Positions 35,752 through 44,452 of a stretch of DNA of 64,000 bases are shown one piece after another. Origin of the DNA: Methyloradius palustris (GTDB lineage: Bacteria > Pseudomonadota > Gammaproteobacteria > Burkholderiales > Methylophilaceae); contig NZ_AP024110.1 in the NCBI RefSeq assembly GCF_019703875.1, positions 186,001 through 250,000 of the forward strand. The letters are read 5' to 3'. Both the position numbers and the translations under genes were made by a program. A model generated the notes under the pieces. That model had not been told where the DNA came from, ran no database searches, and saw only the letters and a program-made list of their open reading frames with translations. The first letter of the stretch is position 1. Each line of letters opens with the position of its first letter.

Positions 35752-36852
35752 TTAGGCGCGCCAGCGCTTGGGTATAGTCAGCGACGGTATGATGGGTAGC
35801 ATGAATAGGCGGCGATAAAACAGGTATACCGTCAGTAATAAAAACACTGCATGTACAGGCCATAACCCTACCGTAGGGTTTAATTTCCCCTGTGCAAGCC
35901 AGGCCTGCATAATGCTCAGCAGGTTGCTGTAAATAATATAAATCAATATGGCCATCATCAAGTTGGCAGACCTACCTGAACGTGGGTCAACAAAACTGAG
36001 AGGGATTGCCAATAACACCAGTAAGAAGGATGAAATGGGAATCGCCAGCCGCCATTGCAATTCGGCATTGTTCTCTGGAGTGCGGTTACTCAGCAACTCA
36101 AGGCTTTCTACGGCCTGCGGACTAATTGGCGTTTGTTGCACTTCAACAGGTTCTATGCGAATCGCATAACGCTCAAACTCAGTGGTAGTAAATTCTGCTG
36201 TGCTGGGTTTACCTTCATAGCGACGCCCACTTTGCATGACCAGAAAATTATCGCCATTGGCTTCGGTTTCTCTATGCCCCAAGTTAGCCACGACTATGCC
36301 TAGACGCTGGTGCTGCATGGTTTGCACGAAGATATTTTTGACTACATTGCCTAGCTGGTCAAAGCTTTCAATAAAGAATACGCGGTCAGCGGTGCCTGAC
36401 TCCTTGAACACGCCTGGGCTAATAGAGGATAACTCGTCACGGCTTTTAAGTTCGTCTTTGAAGTCCTGGCTTTTATGCGTGGCCCAGGGCATGACAAACA
36501 GGCTCAGCACGGTAATCACGATAATTACTGGTAAGGAAAAAGTGAGTACTGGTTTTACCCAGGAAGAGATGCCGACACCAGAACTGAACCACACCACCAT
36601 TTCGCTATCACGATGCCAACGTGTTAGGGTCAGTAATACCGCTAAAAATAGGGTCAATGAAAGCAGCATGGGCAGGAACTTCAAGAGGCTAAAGCCTAAC
36701 AAAGTATTGATGGCATCACTCGCAAGGCTGCCTTTGGCAGCAATGCCGATGTAATAAGCAATGCGCTGTGCGATAACGATACCAACCAGTATCAGAAACG
36801 CACCGATTGCGGTGGTCATGAGCTCTTGTATGAGTGAGCGTTTAAAAAGCAT
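35752..36852 (-). CDS. lptF: LPS export ABC transporter permease LptF
   Basis: This 366-residue protein has the same layout as LptG: helices at about 15-125 and 270-355 with a periplasmic domain between. It starts MLFKRSLIQELMTTAIGAFLILVG, a LptF-like opening, and has IPLSFVDPRSGRS in the late loop. It pairs with LptG, and its LptB is at 2.5-3.2 kb in this window. It is first in the lptF-lptG operon and is divergent from pepA, as in most proteobacteria. Confidence 0.94.
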   Translation of the reverse strand: MLFKRSLIQELMTTAIGAFLILVGIVIAQRIAYYIGIAAKGSLASDAINTLLGFSLLKFLPMLLSLTLFLAVLLTLTRWHRDSEMVVWFSSGVGISSWVKPVLTFSLPVIIVITVLSLFVMPWATHKSQDFKDELKSRDELSSISPGVFKESGTADRVFFIESFDQLGNVVKNIFVQTMQHQRLGIVVANLGHRETEANGDNFLVMQSGRRYEGKPSTAEFTTTEFERYAIRIEPVEVQQTPISPQAVESLELLSNRTPENNAELQWRLAIPISSFLLVLLAIPLSFVDPRSGRSANLMMAILIYIIYSNLLSIMQAWLAQGKLNPTVGLWPVHAVFLLLTVYLFYRRLFMLPIIPSLTIPKRWRA

Positions 36853-37015
36853 AGAGATTTATCTGAAAATTTATTTCTTAAGTATCGTTGGTTAACAAGT
36901 TTGATTTAGCGTGAAAACTGGGGATAATCATGAACAGTCAAAATAACAAACTAGATAATCAATAAAATAATTGTATCAGGACGTTAATGCAGGTTTAGCC
37001 CAAAGGAATCAAGCA

Positions 37016-38521
37016 ATGGAATTTAGCATAAAAAACGGTAATCCGGAAAAACAACGTAGCGATGCTATCGTGATTGGCGTGTTTGAGTCAGGCAAGCTCT
37101 CGGCTGCCGCAACTGCAGTTGATGAAGCTTCTGATGGATACATCAAGGCGATTGTTGCCACTGGCGATATGGAAGGCAAATTGGGCAGTACATTGTTGCT
37201 GCATAAAGTGCCGGGCACAGCTGCTAGCCGTGTTCTGCTGGTTGGCTTGGGTAAAGAAAAAGAGTTCAAAGAGCGTGAGTATCGTCAAGCCGTGCGAGCC
37301 TCAATCAAAGGCTTGGCAACCAGTGGCGGCAGCAATGTGACAACCTATATTGCCGAGCTTGCAGTGAAAAAACACGGTGCTGACTGGAGAGTCGCGCAAC
37401 TGGTTGAAGTAGTACAAGATGCTCTATACAAGTTTGACCAAACCAAAGGTAAGGCTGACAAAGAGAGCAAGGCTAAAAATGCCAAAGCCATCAAAAAACT
37501 TGTCATCAATATACCCTTAGCTGATACAAAAAAAGCCGAACAAGGCCTTAAACAAGGATTAGCGCTTGCATCAGGCGTTAGCTTTACCAAGGATCTTGGC
37601 AATCTGGCTCCTAATTACTGCACGCCAACCTATCTTGCCGAGCAAGCCTTGGCGCTGGGTAAAGCCTACAAAATGCAAGTTGAGGTGTTGGATAGACCTG
37701 AGCTTGAAAAGCTCGGTATGGGCTCATTCCTGGGTGTTGCGCAAGGCAGCGTAGAGCCACCAAAGTTTATTGTATTGCAACATAACAAAGGCAAAAAAGG
37801 CCAAAAACCTGTAGTGCTGGTGGGCAAGGGTATTACTTTTGATACAGGTGGAATCTCACTCAAGCCAGGCGCTGATATGGATGAGATGAAATACGATATG
37901 TGCGGTGCCGCCAGTGTGTTGGGTACATTTAAAGCCATCGCTGAAATGGGCTTGCCACTGAATGTGGTTGGTCTTATCCCGACCTGTGAAAATATGCCAG
38001 ACGCTGAAGCAATTAAGCCTGGTGACATACTTACCAGCATGTCTGGCCAAACGATTGAAGTGTTGAATACCGATGCTGAAGGCCGCCTGATTTTATGTGA
38101 TGCGCTGACCTATGCAGAACGTTTTGATCCAGCCGCAGTAGTGGATATCGCCACACTGACTGGTGCATGCGTCATTGCCTTGGGCCACCATGCCAGCGGG
38201 CTTTTCAGCAACAAAGACGCGCTTGCTGCGGAGTTGCTGGAAGCCGGTGAACTCGCTCTGGACCGTGCATGGCACATGCCGATGTGGGATGATTACCAAA
38301 GCCAGCTGGATAGCAATTTTGCCGACATCGCCAATATTGGTGGGCGTGCTGGCGGTAGTATTACCGCCGCTTGCTTTCTTTCACGTTTTACCAAGAAATA
38401 CGATTGGGCACATTTGGATATCGCAGGTACTGCCTGGAAATCAGGCAAGGAAAAAGGCGGTACAGGTCGCCCGGTGCCCTTGCTTACGAAGTTTCTGATA
38501 GGCCGTGCAGAAAAAGCGTAA
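37016..38521 (+). CDS. pepA: Leucyl aminopeptidase
   Basis: From ATG at 37016 this is a 501-residue M17 aminopeptidase with AAGGA about ten bases upstream. The N-terminal domain (about 1-165) is variable. The catalytic domain has VGKGITFDTGGISLKPG (metal-binding Lys/Asp), NTDAEGRLIL near 345, and GGRAGGSITAACFL. PepA is a hexameric metalloenzyme that removes N-terminal residues and, in some species, binds DNA in recombination and pyrimidine control. An extension to 36971 adds 15 unrelated residues. It is divergent from lptF and followed by holC. Confidence 0.96.
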   Translation: MEFSIKNGNPEKQRSDAIVIGVFESGKLSAAATAVDEASDGYIKAIVATGDMEGKLGSTLLLHKVPGTAASRVLLVGLGKEKEFKEREYRQAVRASIKGLATSGGSNVTTYIAELAVKKHGADWRVAQLVEVVQDALYKFDQTKGKADKESKAKNAKAIKKLVINIPLADTKKAEQGLKQGLALASGVSFTKDLGNLAPNYCTPTYLAEQALALGKAYKMQVEVLDRPELEKLGMGSFLGVAQGSVEPPKFIVLQHNKGKKGQKPVVLVGKGITFDTGGISLKPGADMDEMKYDMCGAASVLGTFKAIAEMGLPLNVVGLIPTCENMPDAEAIKPGDILTSMSGQTIEVLNTDAEGRLILCDALTYAERFDPAAVVDIATLTGACVIALGHHASGLFSNKDALAAELLEAGELALDRAWHMPMWDDYQSQLDSNFADIANIGGRAGGSITAACFLSRFTKKYDWAHLDIAGTAWKSGKEKGGTGRPVPLLTKFLIGRAEKA

Positions 38522-38555
38522 TGCATAAAATATTCAAAATGGAAGTAATTGGGCT

Positions 38556-38999
38556 ATGACACGCATTGAATTCTTTTTTAATGTGGAGCATAAACTGCAG
38601 AAAGTCGCTGATTTCAGTGAAAAAGCGATAGCTAAAGGTAGGCGGCTCATGATCCTGAGCGAGAGTGCTGACTCTACTGCAGCGATTGAAAAATATCTCT
38701 GGACGTATTCAGCCTTGAGCTTCTTACCAAGTTGCAGGGCAGACCACCCACTGGCCACAGATACGCCAGTGATTATTGATCACCAGGTAGTGAATGACCC
38801 CAGCATTCAGTTGTTGCATGATGATGTATTGATTAACATGCAGTGCAGTCAGCCACCATTTTTTAGTCGCTTTCGCAGGCTGATTGAGATTGTTGGCATA
38901 GATGAAGAGGATAAGGCGCAAGCACGCTTACGCTTTAAGTTTTATCGCGATAGAGGTTATGAAATCAGAACATTTGACGCCAGTGGAGCCGCCCTTTGA
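38556..38999 (+). CDS. holC: DNA polymerase III chi subunit
   Basis: This 147-residue protein starts TRIEFFFNVEHKLQKVADFSEKAIAKGRR and has the chi-type core WTYSALSFLPSCRADHP. Chi links the clamp loader to single-stranded DNA-binding protein. Its position 34 bases after pepA is the classic pepA-holC pair. The next gene starts four bases before its stop (TTG inside), so the two are probably translated in tandem. Confidence 0.9.
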   Translation: MTRIEFFFNVEHKLQKVADFSEKAIAKGRRLMILSESADSTAAIEKYLWTYSALSFLPSCRADHPLATDTPVIIDHQVVNDPSIQLLHDDVLINMQCSQPPFFSRFRRLIEIVGIDEEDKAQARLRFKFYRDRGYEIRTFDASGAAL

Positions 39000-39451
39000 G
39001 TAATCAGCCTACACAAGATAAAAACACGCTGGCGCAAGTGCTGGGCAAAATTAATGCACTATCGCAAAAGAAGACGGCTGCAGCCTTGCCCGTTGTGTCG
39101 CCTCTAGAGATAGAGAAGCCACAGGCAGCAATCCCTGTGCTTACTGAGGTATATTCAGGTGATATTGTGCATGGGTATCAGGCTGTTGAAGCTATTCCAG
39201 TGTTGTCCATCTATGAGTCTGATGCAGAAAGTTTGAGCCCGGAAGATTTCAGTTCCTTTAGCTCAAACAAAAAAATGCGCGAACAACTGATTAAAAAAAT
39301 CATGGCAGAAATGCAGCCTATGATTGATTCGGCAGTTAAAGAAGCATTGATTCATGAGCTAGCAATCGCTGAAGTCAGGTTATTAAGCACGCTTGAAAAA
39401 GATTTGAATGCGCTATTGCGTTTGCGACTAGAGTCTCTCGTCAAGCCATAA
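38996..39451 (+). CDS. DUF2486-like hypothetical protein
   Basis: This is a 151-residue soluble protein of unknown function. Residues about 38-72 contain two copies of an IPVL-type motif (AIPVLTEVY and AIPVLSIYE), as in the DUF2486 family that often lies between holC and valS. The C-terminal half (about 95-150) is helical and charged, suggesting coiled coil or partner binding. The start is a TTG coupled to holC by a four-base overlap. valS, expected next in related genomes, is absent; the following gene is a convergent gcvH. Confidence 0.55.
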   Translation: MSNQPTQDKNTLAQVLGKINALSQKKTAAALPVVSPLEIEKPQAAIPVLTEVYSGDIVHGYQAVEAIPVLSIYESDAESLSPEDFSSFSSNKKMREQLIKKIMAEMQPMIDSAVKEALIHELAIAEVRLLSTLEKDLNALLRLRLESLVKP

Positions 39452-39484
39452 AGCGGCTTGGCAACTAGTTTAGCCGCCTAAGCG

Positions 39485-39865
39485 CTATTCACCCAAGATC
39501 TTTTGATACGCCTCTGCATCTAATAAATCATTGATTTCGTTTGGGCTGCTTGGCGTTAGCTTGAATATCCAGGCTTCATAAGTGTTTTCGTTGATCAGCT
39601 CTGGCGTGCCTTGCAGTTCTTCGTTGATGGCGATCACTGCTCCACTAACAGGGGCATGCAAATCTGAGCCAGTTTTTACCGACTCTACTAGACCACAAGG
39701 TTTACCTGCACTCAATTCAGTGCCTACAGCAGGCGCTTCTACATAGACGATATCGCCTAACAAATCTTGTGCATAATCGGTGATGCCAGCTAGATAAGTG
39801 CCATCGTCTTGTGCCTTAACCCATAGGTGTTCGGCGGTATATTTTAGTTCAGCGGGTATTTTCAT
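39485..39865 (-). CDS. gcvH: Glycine cleavage system H protein
   Basis: From ATG at 39865 this is a 126-residue protein of normal GcvH size. The lipoyl-lysine is Lys64 in GLVESVKTGSD, within a barrel-sandwich hybrid domain; EHLWVK and GITDYAQDLLGDIVYVEAP are typical N-terminal motifs. GcvH shuttles the aminomethyl group between GcvP, GcvT and lipoamide dehydrogenase. gcvT and gcvP are not in the window, so it is a detached gene here. A longer frame to 39898 adds 11 residues of no family likeness. Confidence 0.94.
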   Translation of the reverse strand: MKIPAELKYTAEHLWVKAQDDGTYLAGITDYAQDLLGDIVYVEAPAVGTELSAGKPCGLVESVKTGSDLHAPVSGAVIAINEELQGTPELINENTYEAWIFKLTPSSPNEINDLLDAEAYQKILGE

Positions 39866-40069
39866 TGGGTTGCCAGTAATTGTTAAGTGCAAAGTCAAAT
39901 TAAGGTAAACGATATTTTACATAAATCGTTGTGTTTATAATGTGTAGCTTGAAAGTGTGTCATTTTTAAGAATGTTTAAGACTTTGCCTAAAGTAATCAA
40001 CGTATCTTAATGACAAATTGGAATATTTTGGATAGTATCTATTGGAAATAGTCGGGGAAGTTGATTGCT

Positions 40070-41221
40070 ATGCTAAGAAATCTTGTTGGAAATATCATTG
40101 TTTTATCAACCATGTTGATACTGGCTTTACCTGCTAGTACCTTTGCAGCAGTGACTGCCACAGAAGCTGGCAGCAAGAAAGCCAGCAAACAAACCGCAGC
40201 CACTAAAAAAGTCGCCAAGAAAACCAGCAAGACTAATCTCGCAAGCAATACCCCAGCACAGCAAAAAACCAGGCAGTTAAAGTCTAATCAAAAACTGAGT
40301 TCTAGCCGCATTATTCGCACTATTCAGGCTGATCGTAAATATCAGGTGCAAAACGTTACCTACCACCCTGACTCTACTCATTCTGGCTTCAGCCGCGGTG
40401 GCATTGACCACAATAGCGTAGTGCGCGAAAGTGTGTTTGAAGATCAGCCTGGCAGCATGCCTAAGCTTGCTTCTTCCAAGGCTTTAATCGTCAATCAAGA
40501 AACCGGCGAGATTCTTTATGCCAAAAATATAGATCAGCAAACACCGATCGCATCAGTTACTAAACTGATGACGGCGATGGTGATGCTGGATGCCAATCTG
40601 CCGATGGATGAATATCTCACCATCAATGAGTCAGATATTGATTTATTAAAAGGCACAAGTTCACGTTTGCGCATGGGCACAGTGCTTAGCCGTGCCGAAC
40701 TGTTGCAATTGGCCATCATGTCTTCTGAAAATCGTGCTGCCAGTGCGTTGGGGCGCAATTATCCAGGTGGTGTGAACGCGTTCGTCAATGCCATGAATGT
40801 GAAGGCGCACATGCTGGGCATGACACATTCACATTTTGCTGACCCGACAGGCCTGAATAGCGATAACTACTCAACGGCTGAAGATTTGGTGCGTATGGTG
40901 CGTGCTGCTTATCAATATCCGCAAATCAGGCAAGTGAGCACTACCGCCTCACAACAAGTTGCCATCAACGGTCTGCGTAATCCAATGAACTTCATGAATA
41001 CCAATGTGCTGGTGCGCAATAGTGACTGGGTAATTGGCTTATCAAAAACTGGCTATATTTCGGAAGCGGGTCGTTGCTTGGTGATGCAGGCAGAGATAGG
41101 TGGTCAGCCTATGATTATTGTTCTGCTTGATTCAGAAGGTAAAAACTCAAGAATCGGCGATGCACAACGTATCCGTAAATGGATAGAGAGCAGCAGTGGG
41201 ATGAAACCAAGATTCGGCTAA
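40070..41221 (+). CDS. pbpG: D-alanyl-D-alanine endopeptidase (PBP7/DacA type)
   Basis: From ATG at 40070 this is a 383-residue protein with a signal peptide (cleavage after TFAA), a Lys/Ala/Thr-rich linker (about 33-80) and a serine-type D-Ala-D-Ala peptidase domain (about 132-370). The active-site motifs are SVTK (Ser162 and Lys165), SSEN and KTGY. Low-molecular-weight PBPs of this type trim or cleave peptidoglycan cross-links. No C-terminal amphipathic anchor of the DacA kind is visible, favouring PbpG. The symbol is by similarity. A perfect 40-base palindromic terminator follows. Confidence 0.85.
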   Translation: MLRNLVGNIIVLSTMLILALPASTFAAVTATEAGSKKASKQTAATKKVAKKTSKTNLASNTPAQQKTRQLKSNQKLSSSRIIRTIQADRKYQVQNVTYHPDSTHSGFSRGGIDHNSVVRESVFEDQPGSMPKLASSKALIVNQETGEILYAKNIDQQTPIASVTKLMTAMVMLDANLPMDEYLTINESDIDLLKGTSSRLRMGTVLSRAELLQLAIMSSENRAASALGRNYPGGVNAFVNAMNVKAHMLGMTHSHFADPTGLNSDNYSTAEDLVRMVRAAYQYPQIRQVSTTASQQVAINGLRNPMNFMNTNVLVRNSDWVIGLSKTGYISEAGRCLVMQAEIGGQPMIIVLLDSEGKNSRIGDAQRIRKWIESSSGMKPRFG

Positions 41222-41230
41222 TCGATCTAT

Positions 41231-41270
41231 ACCCAATAAAAAAGCGGCCTAGGCCGCTTTTTTATTGGGT
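41231..41270. terminator. Bidirectional terminator, 40-base perfect palindrome
   Basis: The two 20-base arms are exact inverted copies with no spacer, with AATAAAAAAGCGGCC on the left and GGCCGCTTTTTTATT on the right. It sits between the converging pbpG and topA genes, and has a T-run on both strands, so it can stop transcription from both sides. Confidence 0.96.
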
Positions 41271-41281
41271 CAAAGATACGT

Positions 41282-43870
41282 TTAAGCTACAGCAGCTATT
41301 TTCTTGGATGCAGCTTTCTTAGCTGCTGTCGGTTTTTTCGCTGCCACTTTTTTAGCAGGGGCTGATTTACTGGCAACTTTTTTCGCCCCAGCTCTTGAGC
41401 GCGTCTTTTTGCTTGGGTTTTCTGCTTCTTTTGCCGCTTTGGCGCTTAGCAGTTCTAAAGCCTCTTCCAGCGTAATGCTCTCAGGCTCTACACTTTTCGG
41501 CAGGGTAGCACGCAGTTTCAAGTGCTGCACATATGGGCCAAACTTACCCGAATAAATCGCAATATCGCCATCTTCAGTTGGGTGTTTGCCCAACTCTCTT
41601 ATTGGCGCTGGGCCAGTATTGGCTTGTGCAAGCAGCTCTACTGCGCGTGCCTGGTCAATATCAAATACGCTATCTGTGCGCGGAATCGATTTGAACTTGC
41701 CATCATGATTCACATAAGGGCCAAAGCGACCGATGTTAGCCACGATTTTCTTGTTGGTCTCAGGGTGCTGGCCCAAATCGCGTGGCAGGGCAATCAGCTT
41801 GCTGGCGACTTCCAGATTGACGTCAGCCAAGGCAATATCCTTGGGGATGCTGACGCGTTTAGGTTTCTTCTTTGCATCTTCTTCAGGCAAGCCCAATTGC
41901 AAATACGGGCCATAAGGGCCAACCAACAGCAGTATGTCTTTGCCGCTTTCGGTATCTACGCCAATCTTGACTGGCTCACTACCCATTGCTGCGCCATCAC
42001 CGTTCATGCTGCGCTTGTAGTCACACTTGGGCGTGTCGTTGTAACCTGTGCAGCCTATAAAGCTACCATAGCGGCTCAACTGCTTGGAAAGTGGCTTGCC
42101 GCATTTCGGGCAGGCTTCGTCTATTAGTTCGGTACCTGGGCGCTCAACATCTTTCTTGGCAACAATCTGCGTATTAAAGCCTTGCCAGAAAGCATCAAGC
42201 ACCGGCAGCCATTCGCGCGCACCTTCGGCGATGTCATCCAGCTCGTTTTCCAGGTTGGCAGTAAAATCATAGTCCACGTATTTAGTGAAATGTTCTGTCA
42301 GAAATTTATTCACCACGCGGCCTACATCGGTCGGCGTGAAGCGCTTTTTATCCAGCAACACATATTCCCGATCTTGCAGGGTGGAGATAATGCTGGCATA
42401 GGTAGAAGGGCGGCCAATGCCGTACTCTTCCAGCACCTTGACCAGGCTGGCTTCTGAATAACGCGGTGGCGGTTCGGTAAAGTGCTGGTCGCCAAAGATC
42501 TTGTTTACGTCAAGAATTTCGCCAGTTTCCAGCACTGGCAATTTGCTTTCGCCTTCTTCTTCAGCGTCGTCCACACTTTCCATGTAAACAGCGATAAAGC
42601 CAGGGAATATCATGGTCTGGCCGGTGGCACGGAACAGGTTGGCTTCGCTACCTATGGCTAAGTCAACGCTCACTGCATCGAATCGTGCAGGCGCCATCTG
42701 GCAAGCTAGCGCGCGTTTCCAGATCATCTCGTACAGCTTGAATTGTTCTGGTGTCAGCACATGGCTCAAGCTAGCTGGCGAGCGCGTGATGTCGGTTGGG
42801 CGTATCGCTTCATGCGCTTCTTGCGCATTCTTTGCCTTGGTTTTGTACATGATGGGTGCTTTAGGCAGGTACTCACCATCAAAATTCTTTTTGATGTAAT
42901 CGCGTATCTGCATCACCGCTTCAGTCGCAATGCTGAAAGAGTCGGTACGCATATAGGTAATCAAGCCGACTGCACCGCCGCCTACATCAATACCTTCATA
43001 TAGCTGCTGCGCAATGCGCATGGCGCGGCTGGTGGTAAAGCCCAGCTTGCGCACGGCTTCTTGTTGCAATGTTGAGGTAGTGAATGGGGCAGCTGGACTG
43101 CGGTTTTTCTGTTTTTTCTCAACACGGGTAACAGTAGTTTTACCTGCACTGGCAAGCAACAGTTTGCCAACAACGGCTTCTTCTTGCCCTTGGTTGGTAA
43201 TCGTGAATTGCTCTACTTTTTTGCCATCTAGCTGCACCAGCTTGGCGTCAAACGCATGCTGATGTTTGCGTGATTCAAGGTGAATCGTCCAGTATTCCTG
43301 GCTTTTGAACGCTTCAATCTCAAGCTCGCGCTCTACGATCAATCGTAGTGCAGGGCTTTGTACACGGCCTGCGGATAGGCCGCGACGAATCTTTTTCCAC
43401 AGCAAAGGCGATAAATTGAAACCGACCAGATAATCCAGCGCGCGTCTTGCCTGCTGTGCGTTTACCAGCGGCATAGCAATATCACGTGGGTTTGCAATCG
43501 CATGCTCAACCGCGCTTTTGGTGATTTCATGAAACACCACGCGCTTGAGTATTTTGTCCTTAAGTAGTTTTTTGGTTTTTAGTATCTCTGCAATGTGCCA
43601 TGAAATCGCTTCGCCTTCACGGTCCGGGTCAGTCGCCAGATATATCGCATCGGCGACTTTAGCGGCTTTGGCAATCGCATCCACATGTTTGGCATTACGC
43701 TCTATTAGCTCATATTTCATGGCGTAGTCATTGTCCGTATCGACGGCGCCAGTTTTCGGGATGAGGTCGCGCACATGGCCATAAGAGGCGAGCACTTCAA
43801 AGTCCTTACCCAGGTATTTTTTCAGGGTTTTGGCTTTGGAAGGCGATTCAACAATCAATAATTTGGACAT
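41282..43870 (-). CDS. topA: DNA topoisomerase I
   Basis: This type IA topoisomerase has a TOPRIM domain at the start (LIVESPSKAKTL; catalytic Glu10 and DPDREGEAISWH). The active-site Tyr is in ITYMRTDSF, followed by one cysteine zinc ribbon (CPKCGKPLSKQLSRYGSF and GCTGYND) and repeated GKFGPYVQH-type C-terminal domains. It relaxes negative supercoils. The C-terminal 40 residues are almost only Ala, Lys and Ser, like a histone H1 tail. ATG at 43870 starts MSKLLIVE; a GTG at 43876 adds two residues. The length of 862 is normal. Confidence 0.96.
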   Translation of the reverse strand: MSKLLIVESPSKAKTLKKYLGKDFEVLASYGHVRDLIPKTGAVDTDNDYAMKYELIERNAKHVDAIAKAAKVADAIYLATDPDREGEAISWHIAEILKTKKLLKDKILKRVVFHEITKSAVEHAIANPRDIAMPLVNAQQARRALDYLVGFNLSPLLWKKIRRGLSAGRVQSPALRLIVERELEIEAFKSQEYWTIHLESRKHQHAFDAKLVQLDGKKVEQFTITNQGQEEAVVGKLLLASAGKTTVTRVEKKQKNRSPAAPFTTSTLQQEAVRKLGFTTSRAMRIAQQLYEGIDVGGGAVGLITYMRTDSFSIATEAVMQIRDYIKKNFDGEYLPKAPIMYKTKAKNAQEAHEAIRPTDITRSPASLSHVLTPEQFKLYEMIWKRALACQMAPARFDAVSVDLAIGSEANLFRATGQTMIFPGFIAVYMESVDDAEEEGESKLPVLETGEILDVNKIFGDQHFTEPPPRYSEASLVKVLEEYGIGRPSTYASIISTLQDREYVLLDKKRFTPTDVGRVVNKFLTEHFTKYVDYDFTANLENELDDIAEGAREWLPVLDAFWQGFNTQIVAKKDVERPGTELIDEACPKCGKPLSKQLSRYGSFIGCTGYNDTPKCDYKRSMNGDGAAMGSEPVKIGVDTESGKDILLLVGPYGPYLQLGLPEEDAKKKPKRVSIPKDIALADVNLEVASKLIALPRDLGQHPETNKKIVANIGRFGPYVNHDGKFKSIPRTDSVFDIDQARAVELLAQANTGPAPIRELGKHPTEDGDIAIYSGKFGPYVQHLKLRATLPKSVEPESITLEEALELLSAKAAKEAENPSKKTRSRAGAKKVASKSAPAKKVAAKKPTAAKKAASKKIAAVA

Positions 43871-44023
43871 GAACACAGATGGCTAAAAGAGGCAAGAGTG
43901 GCAGATAATAAGAGTAAATCTGCGACTAGACAAGAAATCTTGTTGCGCAAGGCTTTGTCGTAGGCGCGTTTTGTCTATTATGATGTACATAAATCGAATC
44001 AATCAAAAGCTAAGGATGTAAGT

Positions 44024-44422
44024 ATGTATAAGGCATTAAAGACCCCATTCAGGGTTGTAAGTTTTGCAGCGGCAGGATTAACGTTGCTGCTTTCAGGTTG
44101 TGCTACGCCAAAGATGCCCGATATAAAAGTATGGCCGTTTGGTGATAGCGATGTAGAAGTTGACAGAACCACGCCAGAAAACTCCACTAAATATGTATGC
44201 GATGCAGGTAGAAAGCTTTATGTGCGGACTTTAAATAATGGCGAATCCGTCTGGTTGATATTGACCGACCGTCAATTTGGCCTGGATAAAGTAGCCTCTG
44301 ATACTGGCAAACGTTACAGCAACGGCAATAGCGTGTTGAATATCAATGGTGATGAAGCTACATTTGATGATGGCCCGACCACTGCCTACAAAAATTGCAA
44401 AGTGGTAGAAGTCAAAAAGTAG
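44024..44422 (+). CDS. Lipoprotein with MliC-like lysozyme-inhibitor domain
   Basis: This 132-residue protein has a lipoprotein signal with lipobox LLSGC (Cys27). The mature part matches the MliC/PliC lysozyme-inhibitor fold: YVCDAGRKLYV, then TGKRYSNGN, NGDEATF and a final YKNCK, with two cysteines spaced for the family disulfide. In the usual SGxxY site the residue before Gly is Thr here. An envelope role against C-type lysozyme is inferred from the domain only. AAGGA lies upstream of ATG 44024. It is divergent from topA and precedes the cyclase gene by 30 bases. Confidence 0.75.
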   Translation: MYKALKTPFRVVSFAAAGLTLLLSGCATPKMPDIKVWPFGDSDVEVDRTTPENSTKYVCDAGRKLYVRTLNNGESVWLILTDRQFGLDKVASDTGKRYSNGNSVLNINGDEATFDDGPTTAYKNCKVVEVKK

Positions 44423-44452
44423 CTAGAAAAACCAGTATCAACACAGGGGACA

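Noticed and set aside
39453..39477. GCGGCT/AGCCGC stem between the DUF2486-like gene and gcvH
   Set aside because: Only six base pairs with a 13-base loop and no T-run on either strand, so a terminator call is not supported.
43934..43947. Inverted repeat ACAAGA-AA-TCTTGT in the topA/lipoprotein gap
   Set aside because: Short arms and no recognised operator; noted only as possible.
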